A stretch of 64,000 nucleotides of DNA from Delphinapterus leucas (GCF_002288925.2 NW_022098037.1:5574632-5638631), one strand, 5' to 3'. Counted from the first letter of the stretch, positions 1-34,319 are shown. The notes: generated by a model not told the origin, from the sequence alone. Translations and numbers: made by a program.

Positions 1-1318
1 CTAGTCTCTAGATTGCAAGATGTCTTTAATGCCCTTGAGATTCTATGGTAGGTGTTTGAGCAATTAAAAGTGGGTCCAAGACAAAATGAGCTGCTTCAAG
101 GAGTAGTAAGTTCTCTGTCACTAAAGGTATTCAAGCAGAAACGATGGCCACTTGGGGGAGATGTAGTATGTATATGTACCAGAAAAGGAGTGTACTAATT
201 ATTTCCAAGTCTCTTCTAATTGTAATTGACTTTACATATGTGGATTTTGTGAAGTGTATACTTTATAAAGCAGTGTTTTTCAAACTCTAAAACAGAACTC
301 ATTAGATGGTAATAAAATCAATAGTGATTTACCAATGACCATTTTCTAAAAAAAAGAGGGAGAAATAGAAGAAAAGGTAATCAAATAGAATAGAAAATAT
401 CTTAGCTCATTGCACATTTAAGTATTGGTTTTTGAAACTTGTTTCAGTTACATTTGTGTGTATCAGTGTGTTGAGTTGCGATATAAAATATGGGTTTTAT
501 GGGTCAAGGACAGAAAAGTTTGAAAGTCATCTTGTATAAGCATGACTCATATTTACTTATGTTCTTGTGTAGTTTGTGTCCTTTATTGTCACTTACCTGT
601 TGCATTCTTCTTAAAAAGTGTTAAAATATTAGTTATTATGGTCTCTGGGGTTACTACTTACACTTCTGCCGTAAGAAGAAATAGCATATAAAATGATTTC
701 GCAGCATGTAAAAAGGGCTGAAGCATCACTAACACGTGTGAGAAAGGAAGAAAATGCTGCTGGCTCTCTTTTCCCAGGACACTCCTGTCCAGGCAGGGAG
801 GAGAAGGCACACGGCACTTGGCAGAGAGTTGGGGGCTAAGACAGGTACACAGCCTGTCTTGTGCTTGGGTGGTCCCAGGACACAGCATGCTTCTCAGATA
901 GTCAGTATCCCCATCTGGTAAAGTGAGAGCAGAATTGGGAAGCAGGAGACACAACCCAAATGTGCAGAAGTCGTGAGGTAATGGTCAGAATGGATCAGTT
1001 GGGTAGAACCAAGAAGAATGGTGGGCCTCCAGCAAGCTTACCTCATGCTGGTCAATCTCCAGCTTCAGGATCTCATCTAGGCAGGACATCCCTGTACTGC
1101 CCAAAACCTTCCCATGATTGGTCCAGGGACTGGACCTTGGGAATCAAAGCGGCCCAACAGTCTAGCTTGGAACACACCAGATCCTAACACATCTATTTCT
1201 CTTTCCATTAATTTCTATAGTGATCTTCCATAAACTGTTAGGTTTGTTCCCGATGTTTAACTAACATGCCACATCCATCAGTGGGCCTGCCCAATAACAC
1301 AGTGTTTTGGTCCCTCAG
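1..1318 (+). other. SLC17A8: SLC17A8 intron 3 (3' part)
   Basis: This stretch ends at a good splice acceptor (pyrimidine-rich tract, then cag at 1316-1318) directly before the first recognisable coding exon, so it is the end of the preceding intron. I see no coding exon in it. Open frames on both strands around 629-1187 have no recognisable protein similarity and no splice support. I recognise no repeat family in it with confidence. Confidence 0.75.
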
Positions 1319-23377
<22,059 letters not shown>

Positions 23378-23794
23378 TGTCTGAGGGGCACTTCTGGCTC
23401 CTCCTCACTTTAGAACCAGAAAGTATCCATACCTATTGCTTTCTATTGCCAGAGGGTCAACTCTAGGGACACTGGATGTGGGGGAGGGGAGAGGAGGTTT
23501 ACCTAGCAATAGGGGAAAGATAGATATTTTCTTGCAATGACAACCTGCTCTAAGTTGATAAAATGGGTGGCTATAATGTTTTTGATTGGCAGTTGACTCT
23601 TCTCTCTAAGAACTAAACTTATTCAGGAAAAAATGACTAGAAATATAAGAAAGACAATACCATGTTTTTCAAAGAAAAATGGAAGGCAATGGGAATATTT
23701 GGCCTGGAGGAGAGAAAACAATAGTTGCCACTACATTTCTGAGAGCAGCCATGCAGAGGAGGGTTTCCTATTCCTAATAAAGGCCACGGCTTAC

Positions 23795-24180
23795 AAAGGC
23801 CCTGTATTGTGCCAGGTACTTTATAACATTCTCATTTAATCTCCACACCACTATGACATACATTTTTTTTTTTTTTTTTTGCGGTACACGGGCCTCTCAC
23901 TGTTGTGGCCTCTCCCGTTGCGGAGCACAGGCTCTGGACGTGCAGGCCCAGCGGCCATGGCTCACGGGCCCAGCCGCTCCACGGCATGTGGGATCTTCCC
24001 GGACCGGGGCACGAACCCATGTCCCCTGCATCAGCAGGCGGACTCTCAACCACTGCGCCACCAGGGAAGCCCTGACATACATTTTTTATCCCCATTTTAC
24101 AACTAAGGCAATGAAAGCAACAGGAGATTGACTTGCCCAAGGTCATCCTGCCACGGACAGTGCTGAGATTGGTGGAATCC
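23795..24180 (+). repeat. MIR/L2-class repeat split by a SINE
   Basis: The left part has 'ttgtgccaggtactttataa' and 'cattctcatttaatctccac'. The right part (from about 24085) has 'tccccattttacaactaagg' and 'gacttgcccaaggtcatcct'. Joined, they follow the normal order of this repeat class, so the SINE inserted into it. Confidence 0.65.
23868..24072 (-). mobile_element. Cetacean CHR-type SINE, antisense, in the SLC17A8 3'UTR
   Basis: Reversed SINE: poly-T, gcggtacacgggcctctcac, and a right end ccaccagggaagccc. Direct repeats 'tgacatacattttt' lie at 23854-23867 and from 24073. It starts about 490 nt after the stop codon. Confidence 0.93.
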
Positions 24181-25339
24181 AAAGTAGGTGGCAGTTCTGG
24201 AGAAGAACGTTTCACTTCAGATTAGAGAAGACATTTTTAATAATGAAAACTGAAAATGGAGTGGGTTGTCATGTGGATAATTCTCTATTTTGGCAGGCAT
24301 GGGGGATGGAAAACATTTGGGTTGATGTGGCAGAGAGCATTCAAATATTGTGTGAGAGACTGGGTTCAAAGACCTTTGTTTGGGGTCCTAGGTGGTCTGA
24401 AGAGCCAAATGATTCTATGAATCCATAGTTTTTCTAAATAATAAGGGTTACAGACTATACGAGAGATTCAAATAGGTTAAACAAAGAAAAATAAAAAGCT
24501 AAGCAACACAGCAAATTTCCAGGAATCTGATGGTCAGAATGGCTGAGAAGAACTAAATTTCAACCCTTCATAATATCAAGAATGTGGTTAAATAACGTCC
24601 CAAATTACTTGTAAATCTTTAAGACGTTTACTAATTTAAGAAGTTGGTTCATGCATTTTATTAGGTAAAATTCTCTTAGAAGAGTCCTCTGTTTTAAAAA
24701 ATGTATGTCTTTAGCCATTTCTGCTGGTGATATTAGGAAATTTGATCAAATTATACAAAATTATGATTGAAGTATTCCTAATGACTCTACTTGGAATGAT
24801 ATTCAATGAAACCACAATAATACAGCATTAGTTAAACAGTGAAATACTACAATGTAAACATCTGGGACAACTAGATCCATAGTGTTGAAAAATTAATCTT
24901 TGCATAAGGCAATAACATGGATACTCTCTAAATATATTTTAAAATTTAATGATATTTTAAAACTTAATGTTGGCATGTAAAAGGTTGTTTGCAAATAACA
25001 TTATTTCCCTGTTCATTGTTTTTGAAAATTTTATTTCTACTTTCAGAAGAAAAATATAATATTGCAGGAAAAGTTATAGATTTACTTGTAGTTTGTTACT
25101 GTAAAGTGGTTTTTTTTCTCCTAATTTCTCTCATATATATATATTTCTGGTCCCTAACTGTATCAGCAGAATTGTAGTGTATTTTGTAAAAAGAATTAAT
25201 TTGAAAAAAAGCCTGATTTTCCATTAAATAGTATTATTTATGTCATCAGTATATCATTTATGTTATATATCTTTAAATCTCTTTAATGAGTGAAACCATG
25301 TAAGTTCCTTTGAACAGTTCCTGTCATGTAGAAAATGCT

Positions 25340-25345
25340 CAATAA
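25340..25345 (+). terminator. SLC17A8: Candidate distal polyadenylation signal AATAAA
   Basis: It lies in 'aaaatgctcaataaacatta', about 1,960 nt after the stop. The flank looks like an L2/MIR tail, a common source of mammalian poly(A) signals. There is no direct evidence of use. Confidence 0.3.
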
Positions 25346-25475
25346 ACATTAGTTATCATCATCATTATTATCTTTTAACCTTTTTGGGAACCTTGCAGTT
25401 GAAAAGAAAGCATGCTATGTCATTTTCACCCATTAGTCACAGGATTTATTGTGAAGGTCGTGTTGTTTTCTAAGT

Positions 25476-25496
25476 AAAAAAAAAAAAAAAAAAAAA
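25476..25496 (+). repeat. Poly-A tract (A21)
   Basis: An uninterrupted run of 21 A. No retroelement body was recognised upstream. Confidence 0.8.
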
Positions 25497-25499
25497 TTG

Positions 25500-26260
25500 A
25501 GAAATTTATGGTAGTCAGTGTTTTATTTTTTCTTCTGTTAATGAAGTCAAATAACTATTTTAAAAACTCATGGTAATCCTTAAGGTAATGTTGTAGATTG
25601 TGACACAAAGTTATATTTACTCCATATTTGACGTCAGGGTCATATGTAGAAATTCCACATTTCGATAAATCAAAGCACTTTTGACAGGGTGCCTGTCACT
25701 TGCCCTTATAGTATTAAAAAAATGGGGTCCATGGTGTTGAAAACTAGAAAACACATTATTTTGTTGTGATGGGTTTCGTGAAGGTTGCGATGAACATATA
25801 ATTACATTTGAACATCAGGCATATGTACTTTGCAAGTTATTGTACATTTGGCTGCAAATATCCATTCGTAGATCAGCTCTTAGAGGCAAACCATGGATTC
25901 TAGCAAGAAGGGAAGGAAGCCTGAGGATGCTGGATTCTTGAGACAAGAAAGTTTCATCCTTTTTAAAGAATAAAAAAAAGGAACAGGAACATGTTTTGGA
26001 ACATGAGCATAACAAGAAATATAGTAATTATTCAAGAAATAATGACACATTTGTTATCCCTGCCTGGGTGTTAAATTTAACAGGTAAAAATTATCTACTA
26101 TTTCTATTTCACACTGACTCCTTCTGAGCCCAACAAACCTAGCCTTCCTTCCCTGTTTCTTATCTCAGTTAATCATATCACCCTTTTGCTGGAGCTAGAA
26201 ATCTTGGAGTAAACTCTTTTTAAAAAGTAGCCCTTTCTCTCTTCCCTGCCAAGTTCGTTT
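25500..26260. other. Intergenic sequence without recognised features
   Basis: AT-rich sequence. I see no exon, no repeat I can name and no long open frame with protein similarity. Confidence 0.5.
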
Positions 26261-26263
26261 AAT

Positions 26264-26313
26264 TTTATTTTCAGTCTGGGGCTCAATGTCTTGAGCCCCA
26301 GACTGAAAATAAA
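26264..26313. repeat. Perfect 23-bp inverted repeat with 4-nt spacer
   Basis: The left arm 26264-26286 (core cagtctggggctcaa) and right arm 26291-26313 (core ttgagccccagactg) are exact reverse complements, with the spacer tgtc between. As single strand it would form a 23-bp hairpin. The sequence to the right (to about 26,720) resembles an unassigned ancient repeat. Confidence 0.95.
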
Positions 26314-28830
26314 TTTTGGAAAATTTTCAGCCATTCTCTCTTGTTATACTGCTTTTCTCCCTTCTCTCTCTATGCTTTTCCTGAGAGTCCAGTTAAATGG
26401 GTGCTGGACTGTGGGTAGGACTCTGACCATCTCCTCTGTATTTTCCAGGCTTTTGCCTCTGTCTTTGTTATTCTGGAGATCTTCTGACTCATTTTTTAAG
26501 TTCTATATTTCTCTCTTTAGCAAGGTATAGTCTGATAAAAATCCATCCATTGTGTTCTTAATTTCAGTTATTGTAGTTTTAGTTCTAGGACTTTTAGTGG
26601 TTCTTTTTCAATTCTGCTATGTCTTTAAAAAATTATTTCCAGTTCTCTGCTGAGATTTTCAATCCTGTATTTTATTTCCTGTAACACAAGAAGATAATTA
26701 TTTTAAAGCCTGATCAGTGCCAATATCTGGAGACCATGTAATTCTGTATCTATTTCCTACTGGTTTTTCTGATTCTTATTCACGTTATCTCAGTCTGTGC
26801 CTGGCTTTCTTTGATAGTATCCAAAATCGTATTTGAACATTTGTTTGTAGAAATGATTTTAGGCTTAAAAAATGTGGGTTTTTTTCCTCTCCAGAAATGA
26901 TTTTTGTTTGATTTTTCCAGGAACCTGAAGGCATTAGCATTCTGGGATCTCTTTAATCCAATTGAAAGGGCTGAGATATTCTGGGCCACCCAGATGATGT
27001 GGGAGATCTGAACTAAGTTGTAGGGAGCAACTCATGTATGGAAGGGATATGTGGGCCCCTTCCAGGAGAAACCAAGAAGATTTATATCTTTATTAGAATT
27101 GATAGTCATTAGAATACAATAGATTCTGGCCTGATTCAAACTTGGCGTTAATAGCCACATGGACCAATCTGAAGGGCTAGGGAAGCTGAACTTTTCTTTG
27201 CATTTCATTTATTACTGGGTCCTGGGCCTTATGCTAAGCCCTTTCCATGCATATCTCATTTAATTTTCATGGGAACTCAATGAGGAAAGTTCAACTATTT
27301 ATTCCCAAGTATTTATTAATAAATAAATGGTGTTTAAGAGCAGAAGTTAAACTCAAGACTCTAATGGCTGTATTTTAATCTTAATTCTTTTAAAAAAATT
27401 GAAGTATATTAATTTACAATATTATATTAATCAACTCAATTAAATATTAATCTTAATTCTTAATTTTTAATCTGTTCTCCACCTCTTTTCCTGGCTGCAG
27501 TAAATTCCAGGCAATGGTAATTCTCAAAGTCAGGAGAATGTCCCAGGAATTTCAGTAAGGCGTGAGGGAACTGATGGGATGAGCTCCGGCAGTTTAGTCC
27601 AGACCCCGGTACGGGGACAGGTGAAAAACCAGATGAACAGCTGAGATCCTTCTCACCAACGGCTGGCCTGGAGTAAGATGTAAGAACCAGGGGCCTCTAT
27701 ATTTTCCCTGGCTACCCAGATAGTAAGATAGGAAGGCTGAACCCAATGCTTATTGTGTGTGTGTGTGTTGGGGAGTTACAGGGGTGTTACCAGAGGACTG
27801 AATCTCTCCGAGGCATCCTAAGAATGGAAACACAAACACCGTCCAGAATCTCAGTATATGCCCTGCACAGAATAGATGCTCAATGGATATATTCTTCAAA
27901 ATCTGATGTGTTTAAGGAAGATTACACTGGAGGTGATGCTCAGGTTTGGCTGAAATTAATGTAGGTAGTTACCTACTTTCTAAGATTATAATAAAGGAAT
28001 GAAAGACACATAAACTTTCCAGTACAAAGAGAAAGGAGGAGAAAATCACATTTAGGAAGCTGAATGAGGATACCTGAGCCTTAACTGACTTCAGCAGAAC
28101 CAAGTGAAAAAAGAAGGAAGCTGTTTTTGTGTTACTACCCCTGGGGAAGCTGCAAACTTGAAGGCACCAGGGCCAGGTACCTCTGGAGGACAGAGTGAGT
28201 GGATAGAATGACATTTGAGGAGTGGGGGGGGGGCTGAAGACACAAGGACTGGCTGAAAGTTAGAATTGCCTGATTTAGTAACCCTACTGAAAGTGCATGG
28301 AAGGAGTAGTTATAACTCCAGAGCTCAACCAAGAAACTGCCCCTCCCCACACCTAGTGGAAAACAGGAGCTTTATTTTCTGGACAGGGTATCTCTGGATC
28401 CAAGAACACCTGTCATAGCTGAATATAAGCTCCAAAAAATAGAGATTTTAGTCTGTTTTTTTCACTGATGAATCTCAAGTATCTAGAACAGTGTCTGGTA
28501 TTTAATAGTCACTTGGTAAATATTTGTCAAGTGAATGAATGAATGAACCTCATTAAACAAAGGGAAATTAATTAAAAGTTTGCATACTGCACACTGAAAA
28601 CATTCAGCCACCTTCGTGGGCCGAGCTTCCAAAATGCTAGTAGTCAAACTCTTATCGTTTAGGCAGGAGACTGAAGGATTCATAGGGTGAGGGATGGGAA
28701 CTCACTTTCTAAGAGAAAGGCTTACAGCCATTGACATTTAGGGGTTTCCCCATCAAAATAAGTAGATCCCTGCCCAATCACTTCCTGTGGAGGCCACCCA
28801 CCAAGCCCTACCAATGAAAATAAAAATTCC
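26314..28830. other. Intergenic sequence, mostly unnamed
   Basis: The stretch 26,314-26,720 is T-rich with phrases such as 'ccagttctctgctgagattt' typical of an old repeat. A MIR/L2-like segment lies at about 27,200-27,315. A short reversed L1 3'-end remnant lies at about 27,389-27,443. A short TG run lies at 27,755, and an L2/MIR tail at about 28,475-28,560. No gene was recognised. Confidence 0.5.
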
Positions 28831-30330
28831 ATCATTCATTCATTCATTCAGCCATTCTACAATTATTTAGCATCTATGGTGGGCACTTCAATTATTGAGC
28901 AACTATAATGGTCCAGGCACTAGGGATAGAAAATAAATGAACAAAATAAGTCTCTGCTCTCATAGAGCTTACATTCCAGAGGACAGACACAGAAAATAAG
29001 CAGGTTGATGAGTAGGTTCAGTAGATAGTATGTCGGAGGGTGTTAAGTGCTAAAGACAAGCATAGAACAGGGTAAGGGGATAGGAAGTGTGGGGCTTGAG
29101 GTGTTATATTGAGTGTTCAGGGATGTAGTGGACTTTGAGCAGAGATGTAAAGGCAGTGAGGGAGCAAGTCAGGAGCCTATTTGGGCAAAGTGTTCCAGGA
29201 ATTAAAAGAAAAGCAAGTACAAAGTCCCTGAAGTGGGAACACACTTGGCATATTTAAAGAACACCAAGTTTTTAAAAAGTGGTCAGGTTCTGGACATATT
29301 TTAAAGAAAGATGGAACATTTGCTGAGAGGTTAGAAGACTGGGGAGGGTCAGGATTGGTGGGGGAAGGAATCAAGAACCAGCAATTTTGGACATGTTTGA
29401 TTCTGGAATTTTATTTGCCTATTGATAGCTAAGTGACAGTATCAGGCGGACACTGGAATGCAGTCTAGGATTCAGGGCAGAAGTCAGAGCTGGAGCTGTT
29501 CATTTGTGAGTCATCATCTCATCACACAGATGGTAGTTAAAGCCACGAGACTGGATGAGATCATCAAGATTTGAACATGATTGAGCCCTGGGAGCCCTCC
29601 AGCACAGAGATATCAGGAAGATGAGAAGGAGTCAGCAGAAGAGATGGAAAAGTGAGGTGTCAGGGTAGGGAAAGGGGACCTATAGAGGATGGCATCCTGT
29701 GGCCAAGGGAAGAAAGATTGGCTCGGAGGAGGGGTGATCATTAGGTTAAGGTTAAGATATGATCAGTTGTGTCAAAGCGGCAGCTAGATCAAGTAAGATG
29801 AAGACTGAGAATGGACCATTGGATTTGGCAGCACGAGTAGACAGCCAAAGATTGCTGAGAGTTCAGGAAAGTTTCCAACACCAAAGATGCAGCTCAACAC
29901 AGGCAGGGAGGAAGGTATTTGGAAGAAACCCAACATCACAGGGAGGTGAACAAAACTTAATCTGAAAGAGAAGAAAAGATATTGCATGCATGACACAAAA
30001 ATAGAATTCTATTTTTTAAAAAAGGAAGAAATAGGGCATTCCCTGGTGGTCCAGTGGTTAGGACTCTGCATTTTCACTGTCATTGCCTGGGTTCAACCCC
30101 TGGTTGGGGAACTAAGATCCCGCAAGCCATGCAGTGCGGCCAAAAAAATAAAAATGAAAAAAAATGAAAAAGGAAGAAACATCCAGAGATGTAGACTGAG
30201 CTAGATAGAGAGAATCTTGAGTCTGGGAGGTCAGTTAGGAGACCATTTATAATAAGTTAGAAATGAGGGCCAAGAACAGGATTGGAGCTCAAAATGGGGA
30301 AGAGTGTGTAATTAGAGAAAACTTTAAAAA
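28830..30330 (+). repeat. Unassigned ancient interspersed repeat (copy 3), interrupted by a SINE
   Basis: It begins with (CATT)n and 'ggtccaggcactagggatag', 'gagcttacattccagaggac'. It proceeds through 'gtaaaggcagtgagggagca', 'ttctggacatattttaaaga' and 'aggagaccatttataataag'. It shares order and phrases with the copies near 12.1, 14.5 and 38.8 kb. A short SINE lies inside at 30033-30165. Confidence 0.5.
30033..30165 (+). mobile_element. Short tRNA-derived CHR-type SINE with target-site duplication
   Basis: The head is gggcattccctggtggtcca, the B-box-like part is gggttcaacccctggttggg, and the tail is A-rich with (AAAATG) units. Direct repeats 'aaaaaggaagaaa' flank it (left near 30018-30031, right near 30166-30179). 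It is the same subtype as the element at 10,029. Confidence 0.85.
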
Positions 30331-30569
30331 ATATTTTTTCTAAAAAATGTAGTATATGCTCCCTTGTAGAAAATTTCAAAATAGAGAAAAATGTATTTAA
30401 GGGGATAAAAATTAATATTGCAGCACATTTAACTACTCAACATTTCAGCACATGTGCCTCCAGTCTTTTCACGTATATATTTTTGAACAACATGGGATCA
30501 TACTGTAATATATAGTTTTATGTCCTTCTTTTTGCAGTTAACCTCATATAATAAATTCCCATGTTTTAA

Positions 30570-31580
30570 ATATTCTTTGGGAGCTTGATTTTAAAATAAT
30601 TACTGAGATATAATTTACATAAAGTAAATTAAAAAGTAATTTAATTTAAAAGTAAAAAGCACAAATCTTAGGTTTATACATCAATTGATTTTTACTTGTG
30701 TGTGCATATAGTTGCATACCTCTCCCTAATGGTAACCACTATTCTGATTTCTATTATGTGGATTAACTTTGCCCATTTTTGAGCTTCATATAAATGGAAT
30801 CATACAGAACAAACTCTTTTGAATCCTACTTCTTTCCCTGAGTATAATATTTTAAAAATTGGTCTTTGCTATTGTGTTTATCCCTAGTTCCTTTTTTTTT
30901 TTTTTTTTTCCGGTACGCGGGTCTTTCACTGTTGTGGCCTCTCCCGTTGCGGAGCACAGGCTCCGGACGCGCAAGCCCAGCGGCCATGGCTCATGGGCCT
31001 AGCCGCTCTGCGGCATGTGGGATCTTCCCAGACCGGGGCAACGAACCCGCGTCCCCTGCATCGGCAGGTGGACTCTCAACCACTGCGCCACCAGGGAAGC
31101 TCCCTAGTTCCTTTTTTTATCGGTATGTAATATTACGTTGTATGGCTGTGTCAAAATGTGTTCTCCTATTTATGGCCATTGGATTGTTTCCAGTTTTGGG
31201 GGGAGAGGACTATTGTGAATAAAGCTGCTGTAAACACTCTTGTCTTTTTGTGGACATATGTTTTTATTTCTCTAGAAGTAAATTGCTGGGTCATAGGGAA
31301 GGTGTACGTGTACTTTTGTGAGAAGCTACCAAACACTTTTCCATAGTGGTTCTGCCATTTTACTTTCCCACTATCTATGAATATGAGTTCCCATTGCTCC
31401 ACATTCAAACCAATGAGAATATGATTTTTTTAAATGGCTGAATGGTATTATTTCATATTATGTGCCTAGGCCAGTTGTTAGACATTTTAGGCAATTTTTC
31501 ATTTTTCACTATTATAAACAGGAGTTCTTGATTATAAATCCTTGACTTCATCTGTAAGAAATATTTTCAAGGGAAAATTC
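30570..31580 (-). mobile_element. Old L1 (L1M-type) 3' part, antisense, split by a SINE
   Basis: The plus strand shows the reversed L1 3'UTR ('tactgagatataatttacat', 'aatggtaaccactattctga'). It continues with the reversed ORF2 end ('aataaagctgctgtaaacac', 'gtaaattgctgggtcatagg', 'ccatagtggttctgccattt'). A SINE at 30899-31100 interrupts it. The copy is highly diverged. Confidence 0.75.
30899..31100 (-). mobile_element. Cetacean CHR-type SINE, antisense, with 18-bp target-site duplication
   Basis: Reversed SINE from poly-T and ccggtacgcgggtctttcac to ccaccagggaagc. The direct repeat tccctagttccttttttt is present at 30881-30898 and 31101-31118 without mismatch. Inserted into the old L1. Confidence 0.95.
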
Positions 31581-31866
31581 ACCTGACTTACCATTTCTAT
31601 ATCATTTATCATTCAGTTAGTACCTGGTTAGTTAAATTCATTAGCAACAATAACAGAGCAGATAATGCAAAACTGTGGCCACATTTCAAGGTGGCTTTGA
31701 AATGCATTTATTTAAAAGTTACATTTGAAGTGGATAGGTGACTACAATTCCACAACTTGAAAGCACTTCAAACACAGAACTAGCACAAAGTAATATTATC
31801 TTTCTTCTCTCTCTCCTTTTGTCCCTTCCCCTCTCCCCCTTCTCCCCCTCCCCACCCCCCATCAAA

Positions 31867-32265
31867 TGACAAAACAAACAATTTAGTAACAACTTTGGTG
31901 TCCTTTATTCAAGGGAAAACAACCCATGGATTGCGGGGGAGTTCAATGCTCACTAGCAGCGAAGCAAGCTTCCAAGGGATTTTAGGCGAGAGAATTTTAC
32001 AGAATGTTAGAAGAGGCAACTGGGAAGCAGGGTGAGCTTGGCTAGCAGGTGGGGGATTTCCTAATAAGGCCTGCAGGTCCTATTTTCTAGAGTGAGGTGA
32101 GCTTGCTAAAGCTGAGTTGGAGGATTGATTGGGGGGGGGGGGGGTTAGTTTTCTTTGACAGGTGTGTCCTGTTAAGTGCAGACTGACAGGTTTGCGTTTG
32201 TGGTATCGGTGGGGTCCCTGGGGTGGCCTCCATTTTGAGGTCCTGATAAATGAATTAACTTTATC
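31867..32265 (-). mobile_element. Probable solo LTR of an endogenous retrovirus, antisense
   Basis: Read on the minus strand it contains a 'cctcaaaatggaggccaccc' block, a C-run, and near its end 'cccttgaataaaggacacca' (an AATAAA signal followed by a short R/U5-like stretch ending in 'ttgttttgtca'). This layout fits an LTR. No TG...CA boundary pair, target duplication or internal viral genes were found, and the family was not identified. Confidence 0.45.
32131..32144 (+). repeat. Poly-G tract (G14)
   Basis: Fourteen consecutive G inside the LTR-like element. Confidence 0.95.
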
Positions 32266-32269
32266 ACTC

Positions 32270-34085
32270 TACATATACATATCTACTCATAATGTCTGGA
32301 TTCTGAAATAAAGTTCAAGTGAAGTCAAATAACTTAGATATACCATGGATGTGAGAGACCTTTGACCCTTTCAGCCATCTGTATAGTAACATTTGTAGAA
32401 TCCGGGCAAACAAGCTGGAGGGTTGCTGCCAGGTGGATCCACTTCCCTTTCCTCCTCAACTTTCTCGGGTGGGGGTGGATGGAGCCACCTTTCAGTCAGG
32501 CTTATGGCTGAGCAGAACTAAACTCCCGTATCAAAACTGGGATAGGAGGCCGAGCCTTTGCTGGTGAAGCTCTAACTTTGCCACAGATGCCATACGGAGA
32601 GAATATTACAGGAAAGGAGGAGTGATTAAAGTCAGATCCTGAAGCCGGTAAAGCCATTACTGTTTTGGATTGTGTTGGTGTGGTGTAGCTACCCGAGACC
32701 TGCAGACTTCTCAGCTTGGGGTTCACAAACACCCCCAGAAAATATGAACTAAATGGTAAGTTGTATATGTTCACTTTCATCTGGAGAGAAGACTTATCTA
32801 TAATCTTCTATAACTGTTGTCATATTCTCAAAGATGTCCATGATCCAAAGGAGGCGAAGATTTGCCAGAATGACCTACCGGTGCTAAATTGAAGGAACCC
32901 TCATAATTTGTAGTCCTTGCCTGAAGTGCCCTTTGTAGAAGCCTAATTCTCTAGCTCAAGCACCTGGCCTTCTCATATTCCCTTTTTTCCCTCATCTAAC
33001 TTCTTTTGTTTATTTTCTATCATATTTCCCATCTCTCCCATCACCTTCCTTCCTTTGGATTCTTCTCTCTTCTTTCTGGTCCTTTTCCATACCCCCTTTC
33101 TTCTTCTTTCTCTACTGTAATAGACCCACTGGGGAAGCTTGGCTTGGAGTGCTGGGGCGGTCATATAGGCAGGAACTTCTCCAATTTATTTCTCTACCAT
33201 CTTTTCCCACTGTTCCCAGTAGTGATTATAAGATATTGGCATTAAGTAGATGAACTCATTTTGAAAGTACTTGCTTCGTGTTCTTTCGAGCCATGTAACA
33301 TTTGACCATGATATGTACTAAAGCATGATGATGAGCACCCCAGGAAGATAATGTTGACATCCTTGAGAAATTAATGGAAAATACTATGAGGTACTGTGAA
33401 TAAATAGCCATAAAGGCTGGTTGGATATTATCACTTAAAGAACCATTAAAAATAATGCTATTTATATAACCAAAGTGAATCCCATTTCTCTGCAGATCAG
33501 ATAATTATGCACAGCAAGAGCAAGCATCTTGGCTTTCACTAATTACAGAATTTTTTTTTTCACAAAAAGCTTTTTGTATTTTGACAGCGCTGGTTGTTTT
33601 AAAGTTGTTCCCAAGAATGCATGTTCAAAAATCATCTTTCAATCTTTCACATTTTTAAGAATGATGTAATGCTTCCTTGATTATTTCAACATAACATGGA
33701 ATTGAAACTCCATGGTTTGGGGTTTGCAGATTCTTCCTTTTTAATCTTCTTTAGGAACACATTTCATAATGAGTTCTGGTCTAAAATGTGATTCTGGTTT
33801 TCATCAGAACTTCTCTCATTCTATTTTTGGCTGAAATGGGGTAAAGAATCAAATGACTTTTGGCTCTTTTTTGTCCAGTGTTCGTGGTTTCACACGGTTT
33901 TAATATGTTTGAGGATAAGATTTCATTTTGTAGAGAAGGGTTTAAGGCCCCAGTGGTCCAACATAGCCCTGTGAGCTGCGCTCTCTCTCTAATGAAGGCC
34001 ATAATATTTTTATCTCTTAGATTGAAGACCATAGCTTTTGTGGATGGATTCATCAGTGTATTGGGGATGAAACTGGTCTTTAAAA
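32270..34085. other. Intergenic sequence without recognised features
   Basis: Apart from pyrimidine-rich stretches (for example 32,980-33,120) I see no repeat or exon that I can name. Open frames here are short and without protein similarity. Confidence 0.5.
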
Positions 34086-34097
34086 CATACAAATGTT

Positions 34098-34288
34098 GGG
34101 CTTCCCTGGTGGCGCAGTGGTTAAAAGTCCGCCTGCTGATGCAGGGGACACGGGTTCGTGCCCCGGTCCGGGAAGATCCCACATGCCGCGGAGCGGCTGG
34201 GCCCGTGAGCCACGGCCGCTGAGCCTGCGCGTCTCGAGCCTGTGCTCCACAACAGGAGAGGCCACAACAGTGAAAAAAAAAAAAAAAC
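34098..34288 (+). mobile_element. Cetacean CHR-type SINE with perfect target-site duplication
   Basis: It runs from gggcttccctggtggcgcag to an A15 tail. The direct repeat catacaaatgtt lies at 34086-34097 and 34289-34300. Confidence 0.95.
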
Positions 34289-34319
34289 CATACAAATGTT
34301 ATTTCACTCCTTATTTGAA

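Larger units (their letters stand above)
23378..25362 (+). other. SLC17A8: Presumptive SLC17A8 3'UTR
   Basis: The terminal exon should continue past the stop as a 3'UTR. The end cannot be fixed from sequence alone. Candidate AATAAA hexamers are at 23776-23781, 24490-24495 and 25340-25345. A long UTR ending near the last one is my preferred guess because it is the most distal, but that hexamer lies in an L2/MIR-like tail (aaaatgctcaataaaca). The interval contains an antisense SINE at 23868-24072 and a split ancient repeat around it. Confidence 0.45.
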
